A stretch of 64,000 nucleotides of DNA, from NCBI GenBank assembly GCA_008973525.1, contig WACJ01000084.1:434001-498000 (forward strand). Reading direction: 5' to 3'. The notes beneath the pieces are model-generated. The model saw only the letters and a program-made list of their open reading frames with translations. It was not told the DNA's origin and ran no database searches. The DNA is from Stenopsyche tienmushanensis. Lineage: Eukaryota; Arthropoda; Insecta; Trichoptera; Stenopsychidae. Of the stretch, positions 38,701 through 48,147 are shown in pieces. A program made the translations under genes and the position numbers. The first letter of the stretch is position 1. Each line of letters starts with the position of its first letter.

Positions 38701-40567
38701 AAATATGGAATATATAATATATTAAATATTTGCTTCAAAGAGATCAAATAATTTCAATATAAGGCTTTCCTCCTATTTCTGCTATACTGATTGCAAATAA
38801 TATGAATTATTTTGCAAAAAATTTAATATTTGAATAGCAATTTTAAGTGGGAAAGGATCTATGAGTGAGTAGTGAAAATATTGGTTTTAAATATTTTCAT
38901 ATTTTTTGTAGAATTCCTCTTTTTTAATTTCACAAAATAAGGGAAGTTTTATAATATAAATTCAAGGATTATCTTACTTTATTAATATTTTGTCTGTCTT
39001 TTACACTAACTGTGAAATAAATATTTTTCTCGGACCATTAACCATCATTCGGTGCCTCTTCGATAGAGGACAAACTAAATGTTAACTTACTATTTATTCT
39101 AAATATTTTAAACTGGTTATTATTTATGGAATGATACGAATATATAGCCAAATTTATGTTCCTCTCAGATATGTGATTTTGAAGTTATATATGATATCTA
39201 TTTCAACCAATATCTGTCAATTTGGCGGTTCGACTAATTTTATACTTAAAGGTAATATAAGCCAACTTTGTTCATGAACATATTTCTCCGATAACAAATG
39301 TAAAACTGATCAGAACCTAAATTATTATCGCGTGGAAATCTTATTTCCAATGTGTCGAAGCAATAATATCAATACATCGCCTCGAGACCGCTTTGCTACA
39401 AGTTTCAAAAACAACGAAATCGAACTATGTTTAAGCGAGGATGAAATTGAGATTCCTAAATCTGAAAGGAATAAGATTAAGGAATTGTCATATAGTGAAA
39501 AGGAAAATTTCCCTAATGTATATCGAGTCAGAAAAAGGATGTACTTCATCCATCCAAAAATGGTATTCATCTTTATTTAAACGCAATACTAAAAAGATAT
39601 TTTTTTAAAAGACACTATGTGTTTTTCTTTGCTCGTCAATTTGATATTGTTTGAATTAGTAATTTAAAAAAATCGTAAATTTGTTAAACCAGAATTTTCA
39701 ATTGATTTAATTTTCTTTTATAGGTATAGGGTGGCATTTCGAGAAACGCTTTGCTGTTGGCGCAAACATTCCAGTGGTATTTCCAGGGATCAATCGAGTT
39801 TCAGGGAGACAACTATAGTGACTACCACCGATGTCTCTCATCTAGTCAGAGTCAGATCAGTGACAGCAGATTCTTTACACAGATCTAATACTCAAAACAG
39901 ATTATCCAGACACAGTACCGTGTCGAGCACATTATCCAAAGAGTACACGAACCTCAATCATGGAGTCTCGCAAAAGTCTGCACGATGGAGCGATAATAAA
40001 CGGAGCAGCTCCGATAGTAACAACACCAAAAAGTCGATGAACAACAGTGGCTTCAAAGCAAAGTTCTTCAACTTGAATTCCCAAGACAAAGACAACTCAC
40101 CACAAAGAGAGAATTCCTTCTATAAGAAGAAAGAAATTTCATTTGAAATAGAGACGAGCTCACTTTTAAATTCCGAGAAGGAAGACAACGATATAAGTAG
40201 CATCAAAATAATAGGAAATTTAGACGGCTCAAAAAAAATTAATCGTCTTTCAGATTCCAGAAGCGATTCCCAAATTAACAATAGAAAATCATGCCTTGTT
40301 AATAGCGATATACAGCCTCTTACAAAAGTCGACATAGTCTCGAATGTGAATAAAAATTCACAATCCGATTTTTCTGATATCAAACAAGACGTATTGGTCG
40401 TCATAGGCAAAGGACCCAGCAATGGAATAAAGAAATATTGCACATCAAACATAAATAAAAATTCACCATATTCCAATTCTTTGTATCTTCATGCGGACAA
40501 TGGACCATCCGAAGAAGACTGCATAAAGGCAAAAGGAAACTCAGACGTATCAGAAACGTGTATTTAG
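17639..40567 (+). CDS. CapaR: CAPA-type neuropeptide GPCR, five 3' coding exons (partial at 5' end)
   Basis: A class A (rhodopsin-like) receptor of the plasma membrane. In arthropods, CAPA receptors bind CAPA/periviscerokinin peptides and signal through Gq and calcium, notably in Malpighian tubules; that role is family knowledge, not seen here. Five exons join with matching phases (1 at entry, then 2, 1, 1, 2) for 1574 nt, 524 residues. Visible: TM3 cysteine at 17701, ERY at 22113-22121, ECL2 cysteine at 33827, CWAP in TM6 at 34613-34624, NPILY in TM7 at 34739-34753, then a long Ser/Thr/Asn-rich tail. [30 protein letters not shown] and [11 protein letters not shown] read more like CAPA receptors than pyrokinin receptors, which usually have NPLLYN and FREAFK there. 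Introns are 4340, 11522, 540 and 4953 bp. The N-terminus, TM1 and most of TM2 are missing. The alternative is a pyrokinin receptor paralogue; membership of the wider group is near certain. Confidence 0.85.
17730..22069. other. CapaR: Receptor intron (4340 bp)
   Basis: Donor gtaagt at 17730 and acceptor tttctcag ending at 22069. No coding sequence is supported inside. It contains a 12/12 inverted repeat, CTGAAAGTTTCC at 19106-19117 and GGAAACTTTCAG at 19175-19186, and nothing else recognisable. Confidence 0.8.
22070..22272 (+). CDS. CapaR: CapaR exon: TM3, ERY motif, ICL2, TM4
   Basis: The acceptor is tttctcag ending at 22069; the donor gtaagt starts at 22273. With the phase-2 GC of the preceding exon, the first codon is Ala, giving [20 protein letters not shown] across the junction. 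ERY at 22113-22121 replaces the canonical DRY at the cytoplasmic end of TM3, as is normal in this receptor group. LAICHPLH and an ICL2/TM4 stretch ([19 protein letters not shown]) follow, then the start of ECL2 ([12 protein letters not shown]). A donor at 22277 (gtagat) is possible but weaker and would break the phase of the next exon. Confidence 0.92.
25743..25753 (+). repeat. C homopolymer (11 bases)
   Basis: A run of eleven C in a strongly AT-rich intron, directly after a T/A stretch. It could be a G-quadruplex-forming tract on the minus strand only with other G runs, which are not present nearby. Its length is likely to vary between reads or individuals. Confidence 0.8.
27628..28738 (+). 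mobile_element. 5'-truncated Jockey-like non-LTR retrotransposon
   Basis: The fragment begins within the reverse transcriptase ([23 protein letters not shown]) and runs through the RT core, thumb and C-terminus to a 3' end at about 28735 (aataaagaaaaaaatata). 5' truncation and an A-rich end are what target-primed reverse transcription leaves. It is clearly GC-richer than the intron around it. It sits in the sense orientation of the receptor gene and contains an AATAAA at its end, which could in principle affect the host transcript. Confidence 0.88.
27629..28640 (+). pseudogene. Reverse transcriptase of the Jockey-like element (broken)
   Basis: The plus-strand frame from 27629 stays open past 28050 and includes [10 protein letters not shown] (GVPQGS at 27850-27867) and the catalytic FVDD at 27940-27951, where most family members have FADD. 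A one-base frameshift near 28050-28065 is followed by the continuing domain ([38 protein letters not shown], then [12 protein letters not shown]) in another frame, with stops near 28140 and 28318. Motif A has lost the AFDKVW continuation through a local change. Few lesions suggest a fairly recent insertion. Confidence 0.85.
29464..29482 (+). repeat. TA microsatellite
   Basis: About nine TA units in the second-largest visible intron of the window. No associated element recognised. Confidence 0.7.
30190..30427. mobile_element. pogo/Tigger-like MITE (about 240 bp)
   Basis: AGAACCTCGATTATCCGGA at 30192-30210 is matched by the reverse complement of 30408-30426 in 16 of 19 positions. Ends of the type AGAACCTCGATTATCCGGA are characteristic of pogo/Tigger-type Tc1/mariner elements. 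There is no coding sequence inside, so it is non-autonomous. A third related end, CCGGATAATTGAGAG at 30708-30722 (reverse of the left-end sequence), suggests a larger or nested insertion. Confidence 0.7.
30890..31135. other. GC-rich island, possible minus-strand solo LTR
   Basis: Strikingly GC- and CpG-rich compared with its surroundings. On the minus strand it starts TGTGTAACGTTGAC (31133 downward), has a TATTTATTTATGG box near 30970 and GGTTACAACA near 30945, a TG...CA layout like a short LTR. A near-palindrome, GCCTGTGAGATGATCCCACA and its continuation (about 30920-30942), lies just outside. I found no target duplication and no internal retrotransposon sequence. An alternative is a promoter-associated island or an exon of an unrecognised transcript. 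Confidence 0.3.
33795..34046 (+). CDS. CapaR: CapaR exon: ECL2, TM5, ICL3, start of TM6
   Basis: The acceptor is a long T tract ending ttttttttag at 33794; the donor gtatgt starts at 34047. The exon enters with AT, making Asn across the junction, so ECL2 reads [19 protein letters not shown] is a possible N-glycosylation site (33800-33808), and the cysteine at 33827-33829 is the expected disulfide partner of the TM3 cysteine. TM5 ([17 protein letters not shown]) is followed by [10 protein letters not shown] and a basic third intracellular loop with [17 protein letters not shown]. The R..QSRK..IRML wording just before TM6 is typical of CAPA receptors. Confidence 0.92.
34047..34586. other. CapaR: Receptor intron (540 bp)
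   Basis: Donor gtatgt, acceptor ccaacag. Plain AT-rich intron; nothing else seen. Confidence 0.85.
34587..34770 (+). CDS. CapaR: CapaR exon: TM6, ECL3, TM7
   Basis: The acceptor ccaacag ends at 34586; the donor gtatat starts at 34771. The intron before it is only 540 bp. The exon encodes [19 protein letters not shown] (TM6, CWAP at 34613-34624), an extracellular loop with [13 protein letters not shown], and TM7 ending [17 protein letters not shown], with NPILY at 34739-34753 (the NPxxY switch motif). It ends in phase 2 (AG), needing one base from the next exon to complete Arg. The donor gtatat is non-ideal, which matters for the alternative 3' exons considered under findings. Confidence 0.93.
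36600..37417 (-). pseudogene. ZBED5-like hAT transposase, frameshifted and truncated
   Basis: On the minus strand: a start at 37415-37417 gives [19 protein letters not shown]; after a one-base shift comes the zinc-finger half CVTCNKVL, then [17 protein letters not shown], a BED-type finger. The same frame continues from 37286 to a stop at 36945 and includes [20 protein letters not shown] and [17 protein letters not shown], typical of the ZBED5/FAM200 group. After further frameshifts and a stop, [21 protein letters not shown] and KLVGVCTE (near 36890-36720) continue the RNase H-like domain. At least three lesions. The family match rests on these motifs. Confidence 0.8.
36600..37690 (-). mobile_element. 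hAT transposon remnant (ZBED5-like)
   Basis: The 5' end of the minus-strand element appears to lie near 37640-37690, where ACCCCTCGGGGGGTAATTAC and GGTTAGGGG resemble the G/C-rich ends of this hAT branch. The coding part reads leftward from 37417 and is lost around 36600, before the catalytic C-terminal dimerisation region. The left terminal repeat is not found, so this is a truncated, inactive copy inside the receptor intron, antisense to it. Confidence 0.7.
38034..38135 (+). other. Speculative alternative 3'-terminal exon of the receptor
   Basis: After tatttacag, the base G would complete the Arg codon left by the exon ending at 34770, and the frame would read [14 protein letters not shown], later [13 protein letters not shown], then TGA at 38132-38134. 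It is basic and cysteine-containing, as a short receptor tail might be. The pyrimidine tract is poor and no conservation can be checked here, so this could be chance. Confidence 0.15.
39278..39565 (+). other. Unassigned open stretch with coding-like composition
   Basis: Open from 39278 to 39580 on the plus strand. The residues are charged and mixed (for example [38 protein letters not shown]), unlike most chance frames here. A possible donor follows AAAATG at 39562. An acceptor at 39313 (ctgatcag) would give a phase-0 exon, which does not fit the phase-2 end of the receptor exon at 34770. It may be an exon of another transcript or chance. Confidence 0.2.
39724..40567 (+). CDS. CapaR: CapaR last coding exon: helix 8 and about 280-residue Ser/Thr/Asn-rich tail
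   Basis: The acceptor ttcttttatag ends at 39723. The first base completes Arg of the previous exon, and the frame runs unbroken to TAG at 40565-40567. It begins [12 protein letters not shown], the helix-8 wording of CAPA receptors; the paired cysteines are candidate palmitoylation sites. The rest is a hydrophilic, predicted-disordered tail rich in Ser, Asn, Asp and Lys, with many possible kinase sites (for example [16 protein letters not shown]) but no recognised domain. The last four residues, ETCI, fit a class I PDZ ligand. Base composition is richer in GC than the flanking introns, which supports it as real coding sequence. Confidence 0.88.
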
Positions 40568-41025
40568 TGCATACGTAACTATTAATTTTTTATACGTGTT
40601 ATCAACTATAATTATTTATACAAGAAAAATATCATTGTCTACATGGATAAGTTTGCGACTTTAACTAAATAAATATAAGATGTGATATAAACAATTTTAA
40701 TAACAAAGTGTCTTCTAAGACTAATTTACAGACGAATAAAATCATCATCTCCAATTGACTAATCATCAAGAATAGACCAATAAAATATTAATATCTTAGT
40801 AAACAATCATTTAAATGTATAAAAATTTTATAGTAAGCAAATTGTACGACGTTCTTCGATTGATTCGCTGTTTTTTCGCGCACAAGTTCTTCATTCATTC
40901 GCATGGATTGCGATATTTAAGTCGTTGAATTTAGCATTTGATTTTATGTTTAATTGTGCCTCTGATTATTTATATACATATTATATACAGATTTTGTTGT
41001 AATAAAAATAAATTATATGATTTGC
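40568..41025 (+). other. Probable CapaR 3' UTR with polyadenylation signal
   Basis: AT-rich non-coding sequence follows the stop codon. There is an early AATAAA inside ctaaataaatataa near 40666, and a stronger one at 41001-41006 (gtaataaaaataaa) followed about 20-35 nt later by a GU/U-rich stretch (tttgctttgtgttctttttttt), the arrangement expected of a cleavage and polyadenylation site. The transcript end is therefore placed near 41020; usage of the proximal site is possible. Confidence 0.5.
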
Positions 41026-41969
41026 TTTGTGTTCTTTTTTTTACTTTTTTTACCCTTATTGAGCTGTTAAATTGTTGACGCAACTAAATTAATAGAAAGT
41101 TGTTGATGGACTCATTCTTTATGAAATTCCTGAATTTGTTGAAAATTGCGGTTGTCAAAGTGAGCTAGTTGAAATTATTCAGATTTCATCAGCAGGAATT
41201 TCGTCAGAGTTATGCCAATATTGAAATTATGTATTTATACCAAAAGTTTCAATTGAACCAATCATTAAACTTTTTAAATCGATTTTTAAGACCGAAATAA
41301 TAATTAAAAATTCTTCTATGAACTATAAATATGAAGTGATCCTAAATAAAACCTAGATGATCCAATTGAAAGAATAGAATAATTTGATCGAATATAAATT
41401 GAAAAATCATTGTGTTTTAAAATTGCTTAATTCATATTTTGCAATATGATTTATAAGGACGCGATAAATCCTCAATGATTTGTCAAAGATATATTAAAAA
41501 AAAAGATTTCAGCAGATGTTTCATACATATCTATTAATATTTAAGTGTATTGAACGTTAAATATTAAATAATACAAGTGGGAAGTGTAATAAACCAATAA
41601 AAATATATTACTTAAAATGTAAGGGATGAGGAATAATTTATGCTAGAATTTACTTGTTGGATTATACTTTCAATAGCGTTTATTTACGTGCTTAAAATAA
41701 ATAATAACTATTATAAAGATAACAAACATAGTAGCATTTCTTTATGGTGAAACCTTTTAATAAGGGATGAAAATACAGTTTTTTTTAAATATAAATATAT
41801 TTCTAATTGATAATATATTTTTTTAAGAATTATATTACTTCTTAATGTACTTTCACTTAGATTTTTAATATTAGAATGTCTTTCATATATTCTTCATTCA
41901 AATAATCTCTTTAAAACTTAATACAGTGGTTTTTTTTTAATTTCAAAAACGAATCATCCGAAAACGTCA
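41026..41969. other. Intergenic, nothing recognised
   Basis: AT-rich sequence downstream of the receptor's polyadenylation region. No coding frame, RNA gene or repeat is supported. Confidence 0.6.
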
Positions 41970-41971
41970 TA

Positions 41972-42370
41972 CGAAACATATCCTGAAAGTAAGTGTACTC
42001 AATTTTTATGTTGTTTTAGAAAAAGTATATTTGAAAAAAAAGTACAGGATATTGTTGATACACTTGTTTACTATTTTTCAACATAATTGCCATCCTGTTC
42101 AATGTATCTGGTGAGCTGTGGCACAAGTTTCTTTATGCCTTCTTCAAAGAGTTCTCCCGCCACTTCAGAATCTCTTTCTGCACCTGCTCGTCGATCAAAA
42201 ATATAATTCCACTCATGTGTTCTTTCAGGGAGGGGAAAAGATGATAATTGGAAGGCGCCAAGTTAGGGAAAAAGGTAAAAAAACTAAATAAATCCAAGAG
42301 TCAACTTTTAAAAAGCAAAATACCACAACCCGTTATTGTCACAGTACACTTACTTTCAGGATATGTCTCG
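41972..42370 (-). mobile_element. Mariner-type miniature element (399 bp) with 28-bp TIRs and TA duplication
   Basis: The left end 41972-41999 (CGAAACATATCCTGAAAGTA...) and the right end 42343-42370 are inverted copies with 27 of 28 positions identical. Each is flanked by TA (41970-41971, 42371-42372). The interior is the 3' part of a transposase gene on the minus strand. Very similar ends and clean TA duplications suggest an internally deleted copy mobilised by a relative and inserted fairly recently. Confidence 0.92.
42071..42280 (-). pseudogene. Mariner transposase C-terminal fragment, catalytic Asp replaced by Asn
   Basis: Minus-strand reading gives NLAPSNYHLFPSLKEHMSG, then DEQVQKEILKW, and, after a one-base shift, GELFEEGIKKLVPQLTRYIE and DGNYVEK before the stop at 42071-42073. 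This is the mariner C-terminus. The third catalytic Asp of the DD34D triad, in PSDYHLF, is Asn here. The N-terminal DNA-binding domain and the first two Asp residues are absent. Dead copy. Confidence 0.88.
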
Positions 42371-42372
42371 TA

Positions 42373-44244
42373 TATTGGAAATTGGAACTGCATGCAAAAT
42401 TTTGGAACCTGATTCAACAACTCCAAATTCACTTGAGAATATTTCCACTGAAATATATGTTTTTTTGATATGGAGACTTCTTACAAGCTGCTATATGTAT
42501 CTCCATTGGTTTCTTATCATCATTAGTAATAAAAATGTATAACTGATCACGGATCGTAATATAAAAATGAGTCAAATTTGCTTAATGATTTCATCGTTTC
42601 TATCTGTCACAGCATCTTCTTTCATCAGTAATTCTTGAATATCCCCGATATCCATGTTATTAAAAATATCCTAGTATTGTATTTGCTCTGCTTTTAAATG
42701 GCTCAATTACATTTATACGTTAAATTAAACTTGCCTAGATGTTTTACTTTTGAGTTTTTTTTCGCCCCTATTCAAAAACTATAGTAATTATTCTGAAATG
42801 CAATAAATTTTAAATATAACTATGATTTTAGCTAGTATGTTATAAAAATGTGATCGTATTATTTTAGACCGGTATAAAGTTCTTAATGTTAATTTTGCTT
42901 AGAAAAATAATTAAGGCGATATAAGAATTAAGATAGTGACTGTAAAAAGCTTCGGATTGGAGTAATTGTATCGTGTAATTGCTAACAAAATTTCTATGAT
43001 AGAAAATCCACATTTGGATCACGTATGGGGCTTACAACCAATTTCTTAAGACCCATTAGTATATAGAGTCTCTAAAAACAAGACCATGTTTAATCCAATT
43101 TCGAAAGTGATTTCGATCCAATTTTTTAGACAAATATACTTTGGTTTGATTTGTACGACTTTTGCGTTGACAAATTCAATTTGTGGACAACGTGCGATGT
43201 CATCGACGGATTTACATCAATGTTTCGTATGGCGAAATAATTTTGTCAATCAGAAAATCAGATCAAATTAATCTTATCACGATGCATATCATGTACGTCC
43301 GATGAAATGGCTTGAGAGCTTATGCGATCGTTGTGCTTGTTTTGAAATTCTAACATGAAAATAATATAGCATTTGTATGATTTATCTGTAAGTTGTTCAT
43401 TTTCCAGATGGCGTAACATAAATTGTGGTATGGTGCACTGTGGCCATATAAAAGTAAAGGCGGAATCCCAGCGGAATGTTGGACGTGCAAAGTTATTCGC
43501 TCATTTTTCTCGTGTTGTCTTTGATAGTTTGACCGGAATTAAACTTTGGTGTTGAAATTGCATCATAAATTTGTATTTGAAGACTTAATGAAGCAGATTG
43601 AAAGACCTTGAAATGAAACTCCTGGCTAATTTGCCTTTCAAAAATCATTTGCTACGGAAAGCGACCTTGTGTAAACAAGGCTTATTTTTGAGGGCGAAAA
43701 TGGATTTGAAACTTCGAAAGGAGACTTTAAATTTAAATGCAAATTTGCCCTGTTGAATAATGTATGAAAACAGATCTCGTCGTATCAATCCTGTTATTAA
43801 ATTAATTTAATCGCGGAACAATTAATCTTTTGACTTTAACAAGCAATGGAATTTTATTCGTAATTGAGTAATTTATTCTATTAATATGATGTTAGTCTTG
43901 TGCTGGCAACTTTAAGGAGAAGACTTAAATCAAGAATTTATTATTGTATTACCATCAAACATAACTGATGCTACTTTAAAGCACACGAATTAAGTATTTA
44001 TTTGAGATAAAATAATTACAACAGGGCTTCGAACGGATATTTTTTTAAATTTCGGTTCAGTTCCAAGTATTTATATCGGTTTGATTACGATTTTAATTCC
44101 CGAAAATATAACGGTTTTCAGATTTTGGTCCAGTTTCAAGTGATACATTTCTTAATTTTTAAGTGTTTTTATTTGTATTATTAAGTACTTATTTTCTAGC
44201 ATAGTTTAAAATATTTTATTTCGTCTTTTATAAATATCATTCTA
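42373..44244. other. Intergenic, no gene supported
   Basis: Mostly plain AT-rich DNA. On the minus strand near 42655-42575 a short frame reads MDIGDIQELLMKEDAVTD, faintly like the acidic tail of Tigger/pogo proteins; too short to call. Open frames at 43086-43271 and 43373-43555 lack family resemblance. Confidence 0.5.
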
Positions 44245-44650
44245 CATGTTTTCCTGGACTTACGACCGAAATACGTTCCTGGACTTAAGGTCGCAAGTCG
44301 AATTGGTCGTAAGTCGAATTTCATACAAAGTATGTAACTTAAATTGTGTTAAAATAAAACGCAAATAAAATCTTCCTGAATACAGCGGTTTATAGTCAAT
44401 AATCTTTCGTTATTCGAATCCATTTTTGCAAATTTTTGCATTCCTTGGTCAATTTGAAAGAACATTTCTTTATATATAATTTTTTTTGGAGATTCCAATA
44501 CCATTTCTTTTTTTTAGTCTCTTCTTACACTCTTTGATTTTCGATGCATAATAATTCTTCATTTGTAAGATCTTCCAAATCATTTTCTATGAGTTGGTTT
44601 ATGTCTTCATGATCAATATTAATATCAAGTTTCTGGCAAAGTTTCAACAT
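44245..44650 (-). pseudogene. Tigger/pogo (TIGD1-like) transposase C-terminal fragment and terminal region
   Basis: The minus strand from about 44650 reads VETLPETLDINIDHEDINQL, then ENDLEDLTNEELLCIENQRV, the acidic segment with LTNEEL typical of TIGD1-like transposases. Further on, QGMQKFAKMDSNNERLL matches the following part of the same proteins. At 44255-44325 lie repeated CTGGACTTACGACC / GGTCGTAAGTCG motifs in both orientations, the kind of sequence found at Tigger ends. Stops and shifts interrupt it. Only the 3' end of the element is present. Confidence 0.6.
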
Positions 44651-47600
44651 ATTTTATAGCAATTCCATATTCATATATTATATAATATTTTAGAAAAAAA
44701 AATCAATGTTTCAGACGAAATAAAATAAGTATTTTTATTCTGTTAGAAATTTTATAATATTATATTGTGACGAGATTTCGGACTAAAAGGAAATCTTTTG
44801 ACGAACCTTATCTTGTATTTTATTTACAAATCCCTAGGATATTTATTTTCCTCCTTCGTTAGCCAACAAACGGCTTAATTCTTGCCCAGGGCTTTGACCG
44901 TTTTATTTCGTCGAAAATGGGTATCTGTAAAGTCTTTTCATGGAAAATGCATCTTACTCTTTTGAAATAGATAAATCTACAATAAAACAATGTTGCTCAA
45001 GCACTGGATAAACATCATCAACGACCTGATTAAATCTAACCCCTATAGATTTTTAGAATCTTTTCAAAGAGCTATGATCACATTAAATTTTACCTGGGGA
45101 TGTGAAAATTTGCCAATATAAAAAATTCTATTTAAATCTAATTAATATTAAAATGTTTGGGTGACAATATTAAAAAGTACTTGTTATTCAAATATTATAT
45201 ATGTTAGAATAATGTTGTTTGTAGTGATATTTATTGTTACTGTATGGTCACGCAAATCTAAAAAATGATTGTATTTGAAATTGAAAAATATAAAATTTAA
45301 AATGATGGTTATTTAAGAAAAGGAATTAATACATAGTATAAAATAAAAATCCTTGTATGTGAAAATAAAGTAAGCTTTTTTTAAAGGAATTGCCCAATAT
45401 GTTTGTCAGGGAGCAATCACAAGTGATTGACATAGGGGCAAACGGGATAAGGCTAAAATAGAGTTGGGCAGAGCACCTTTGGCAAATCTTAAATTATACA
45501 TATTACATTTATATAGCTATTGTATATAAATGTTCGATATATACATATTAAATAGAAACTGGAGGCCAACAGTTTTAAAAATATTTTTTAATAATGAGAA
45601 AAATTGTGTATAGATATCAAAATTTGATCGCTTTAAAAAACTTTTTTAAATTGATTTTGAAGACTTTGGTAGGTAAAGTTTTTATGACTAGATCTAGAAA
45701 ACAGCTAAAAAATAGGTATGAGATTTTTATATTAAATATACACTGAAATAGGAGTCGTTCATATAAAATTAAAATGCACATGAAATATTATATGGCATCA
45801 TGGAGAATATGATATGAGAGCAATGAATGAAAAACGTGATCGTACTCACAAATCTGCCATTTTTGCGAGATATTGTATAACATCGTACGACGAAATCGGT
45901 CAAAATTCCGACATTATAATTTTAACATTTATAGAAATCCACATGGGATGTAAACAGATTTACTGATAGCCATTTTAGATGGTGGATACTTAATTGAAGC
46001 CAAACTATTAGTGTACTATCGTACAAAAGACCAAGACGCACTCAGATCTTCAAAGGTTATATATAATACAAACACATAATCCAAGCGTTCGTACGGTCTC
46101 CGTAAAAGTAGATTATATCCCGAAAAGCAAAGATCAAAGCTTAGAACAAACATGTTTTATCCTAAATTTAAATGATACGTAGATTATTAAAGTAGATACG
46201 AATTTCAATTCCGATCTGTACATATGAATAAGAACATGGCTGGAACCTTATTTTGGTCACGAAAAGAGCTTTAAAAGCTCCTCGACTCTCACCTGAATTT
46301 AATTTAAAGCCCAGTGCGGAGTAAAATTATGGTACCCATTAATGAAACCACGTATTATCGCTATTGACCTTCTCTATAGGTTTTCTCTTAAATCTATTTT
46401 CATGTAGTTCATTCATCGTTAATGCCTTTAACATGCTCGCCACACAATCTACAAAATTTAAATTAACTAGAACAATTATTTACATTAAACAATGTTTTCA
46501 AACCAAAAGCATATTCCTTACAATACAATTCCATGATAGTTTACATAATATACACTTATTTAAATATCAAACCAATTAATGAAGTTATTGAAATTATTTT
46601 CCAAGAATACATAAAAGTTTATTACTTTCATATTTTAGAATAACTTCAAGATCTTCCAAGAGTATTGAAATAAAATCAAGTCAGGGCGTTAAGTTTAAAC
46701 AAGGGAGGACCTCAACTACTATACTATTCTTACTGTACAATGCTCAAATATAATTTATCTCGTAATGTATCCAGAACATGTTTGAATTCACGGTGAATAA
46801 TAAATAAAATTCATAGCAAACTGCGTCAAAATTAAGTTCACAAACACAAAACAGCGGATGTACGCATTTTTTTCCACATCGAAAACCTTTTGTTCCATAT
46901 TTATAAAGTAACATATTAAAATTTCAACATCCGATTGTGTATTCGGGCAAATTAAAACACGAATGCTTCGAAACATCAAATACTATAAAGCTGTATGTGT
47001 ATGGGTTGTTAAACTGATACGGTATGTACAATAATTTACGCCTGTTGGTTGGATTAACGCAATTTGTATTACGCCACTGTAAAAATATTCATAAAAAGTA
47101 CAATGATTGCAAAGGCGTCATATATGTTGGAATAATGGACCAAAAAGGTCTTTTTGAAATATCAAGAGCACTCAATAGTTTGTTATTTAAAGAAACTTTT
47201 ATTGGGCAACAATTTGATTAAAAGATTTGTGTATGAAACAAATTACTAAATTATTTATAAGATTAAACTAATTTTCATTCATTGTGTGTATGTGGAAATG
47301 ATCAAAAGCTAAATACAAAATGATTTTAATCATTTTTACTAATGATTTACAAAATCAGTAACTTATAAAGCACACTCAAATATATTGAAATCGCATAAAC
47401 TCATTACATTCCGTGCCCGCGTTAACGCGTGATGAGATTGATGCATATTATATGATAATTTTTATTGTCAGTTAATTTATTTATATTGAAATCAATGCTA
47501 TTTAATATGTGGTATTCCCATGGTGATAATAAATTTGCAATATATAATATTATATGTTCCATTAGACCAAATATTAAAAGCATCAGTCTATTGTAGCTTT

Positions 47601-48147
47601 CAAACTGCTGATAACAGCACACTAAAATTTTAATTAATTGTCAACTTATTTCAATTCTTCGTAGGTTTAATCTATTCTAATTGAATAATAAAAACGTATT
47701 TGCAATGGAATTCAAACATAGCTGTGTAATTGCTATATATTTGATGACTTAAAAACAATAGCCCTTTTAAAAATAATTTAAAATGTGCTATTGCTGATGA
47801 TCATCTGGTAATTAATAATTGGTGATAATAATCTGGGACAGTAAGTGAACATTAAGAAAAAGTGAGGAACCACTCTATTAATAATTTTCTAAGATATTAT
47901 TCCCCTAAGATCTTTGTTTGCTGATGTTTTAAAACCAAAATAAACATAAAAATATGTACGCTCTTATAGGAGGTTATTTTTTTTTAAATTTCAGACATTT
48001 GGATTTTAAATAAGAACTAAAATTATTATCCGTAAGCACGCTTAATATTTAATATATCACAATGCCTTCGTGACTTATAAATGCATTAAAATTTGCATAC
48101 ACTATTAATATACGATAACTTCTCGCCAGGACGTTCATGATTCAAAG
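44651..48147. other. Intergenic, nothing recognised
   Basis: AT-rich DNA without a supported gene. A small perfect hairpin, CAATCAC-aa-GTGATTG (45414-45429), is the only structure noted. Confidence 0.55.

Larger units (their letters stand above)
34771..39723. other. CapaR: Receptor intron (4953 bp) with hAT remnant and possible alternative exons
   Basis: Donor gtatat at 34771, acceptor ttttatag ending at 39723. It contains a broken hAT transposase (36600-37690) and two open stretches near 38034-38135 and 39278-39560 that could be alternative or unrelated exons. The 141-codon open frame at 35611-36036 has the residue make-up of chance translation of AT-rich DNA (many I, K, F, Y, N) and is not called. 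Confidence 0.75.

Noticed and set aside
39325..39570. Minus-strand open frame opposite 39278-39565
   Set aside because: Antisense of a more coding-like plus-strand frame; leucine/serine-rich as antisense shadows usually are.
40120..40476. 118-codon minus-strand open frame opposite the receptor tail
   Set aside because: Antisense shadow of the Ser-rich coding exon; such shadows are expected there.
42575..42660. Minus-strand MDIGDIQELLMKED snippet as a Tigger fragment
   Set aside because: Too short; lacks the LTNE.L continuation seen at 44.6 kb.
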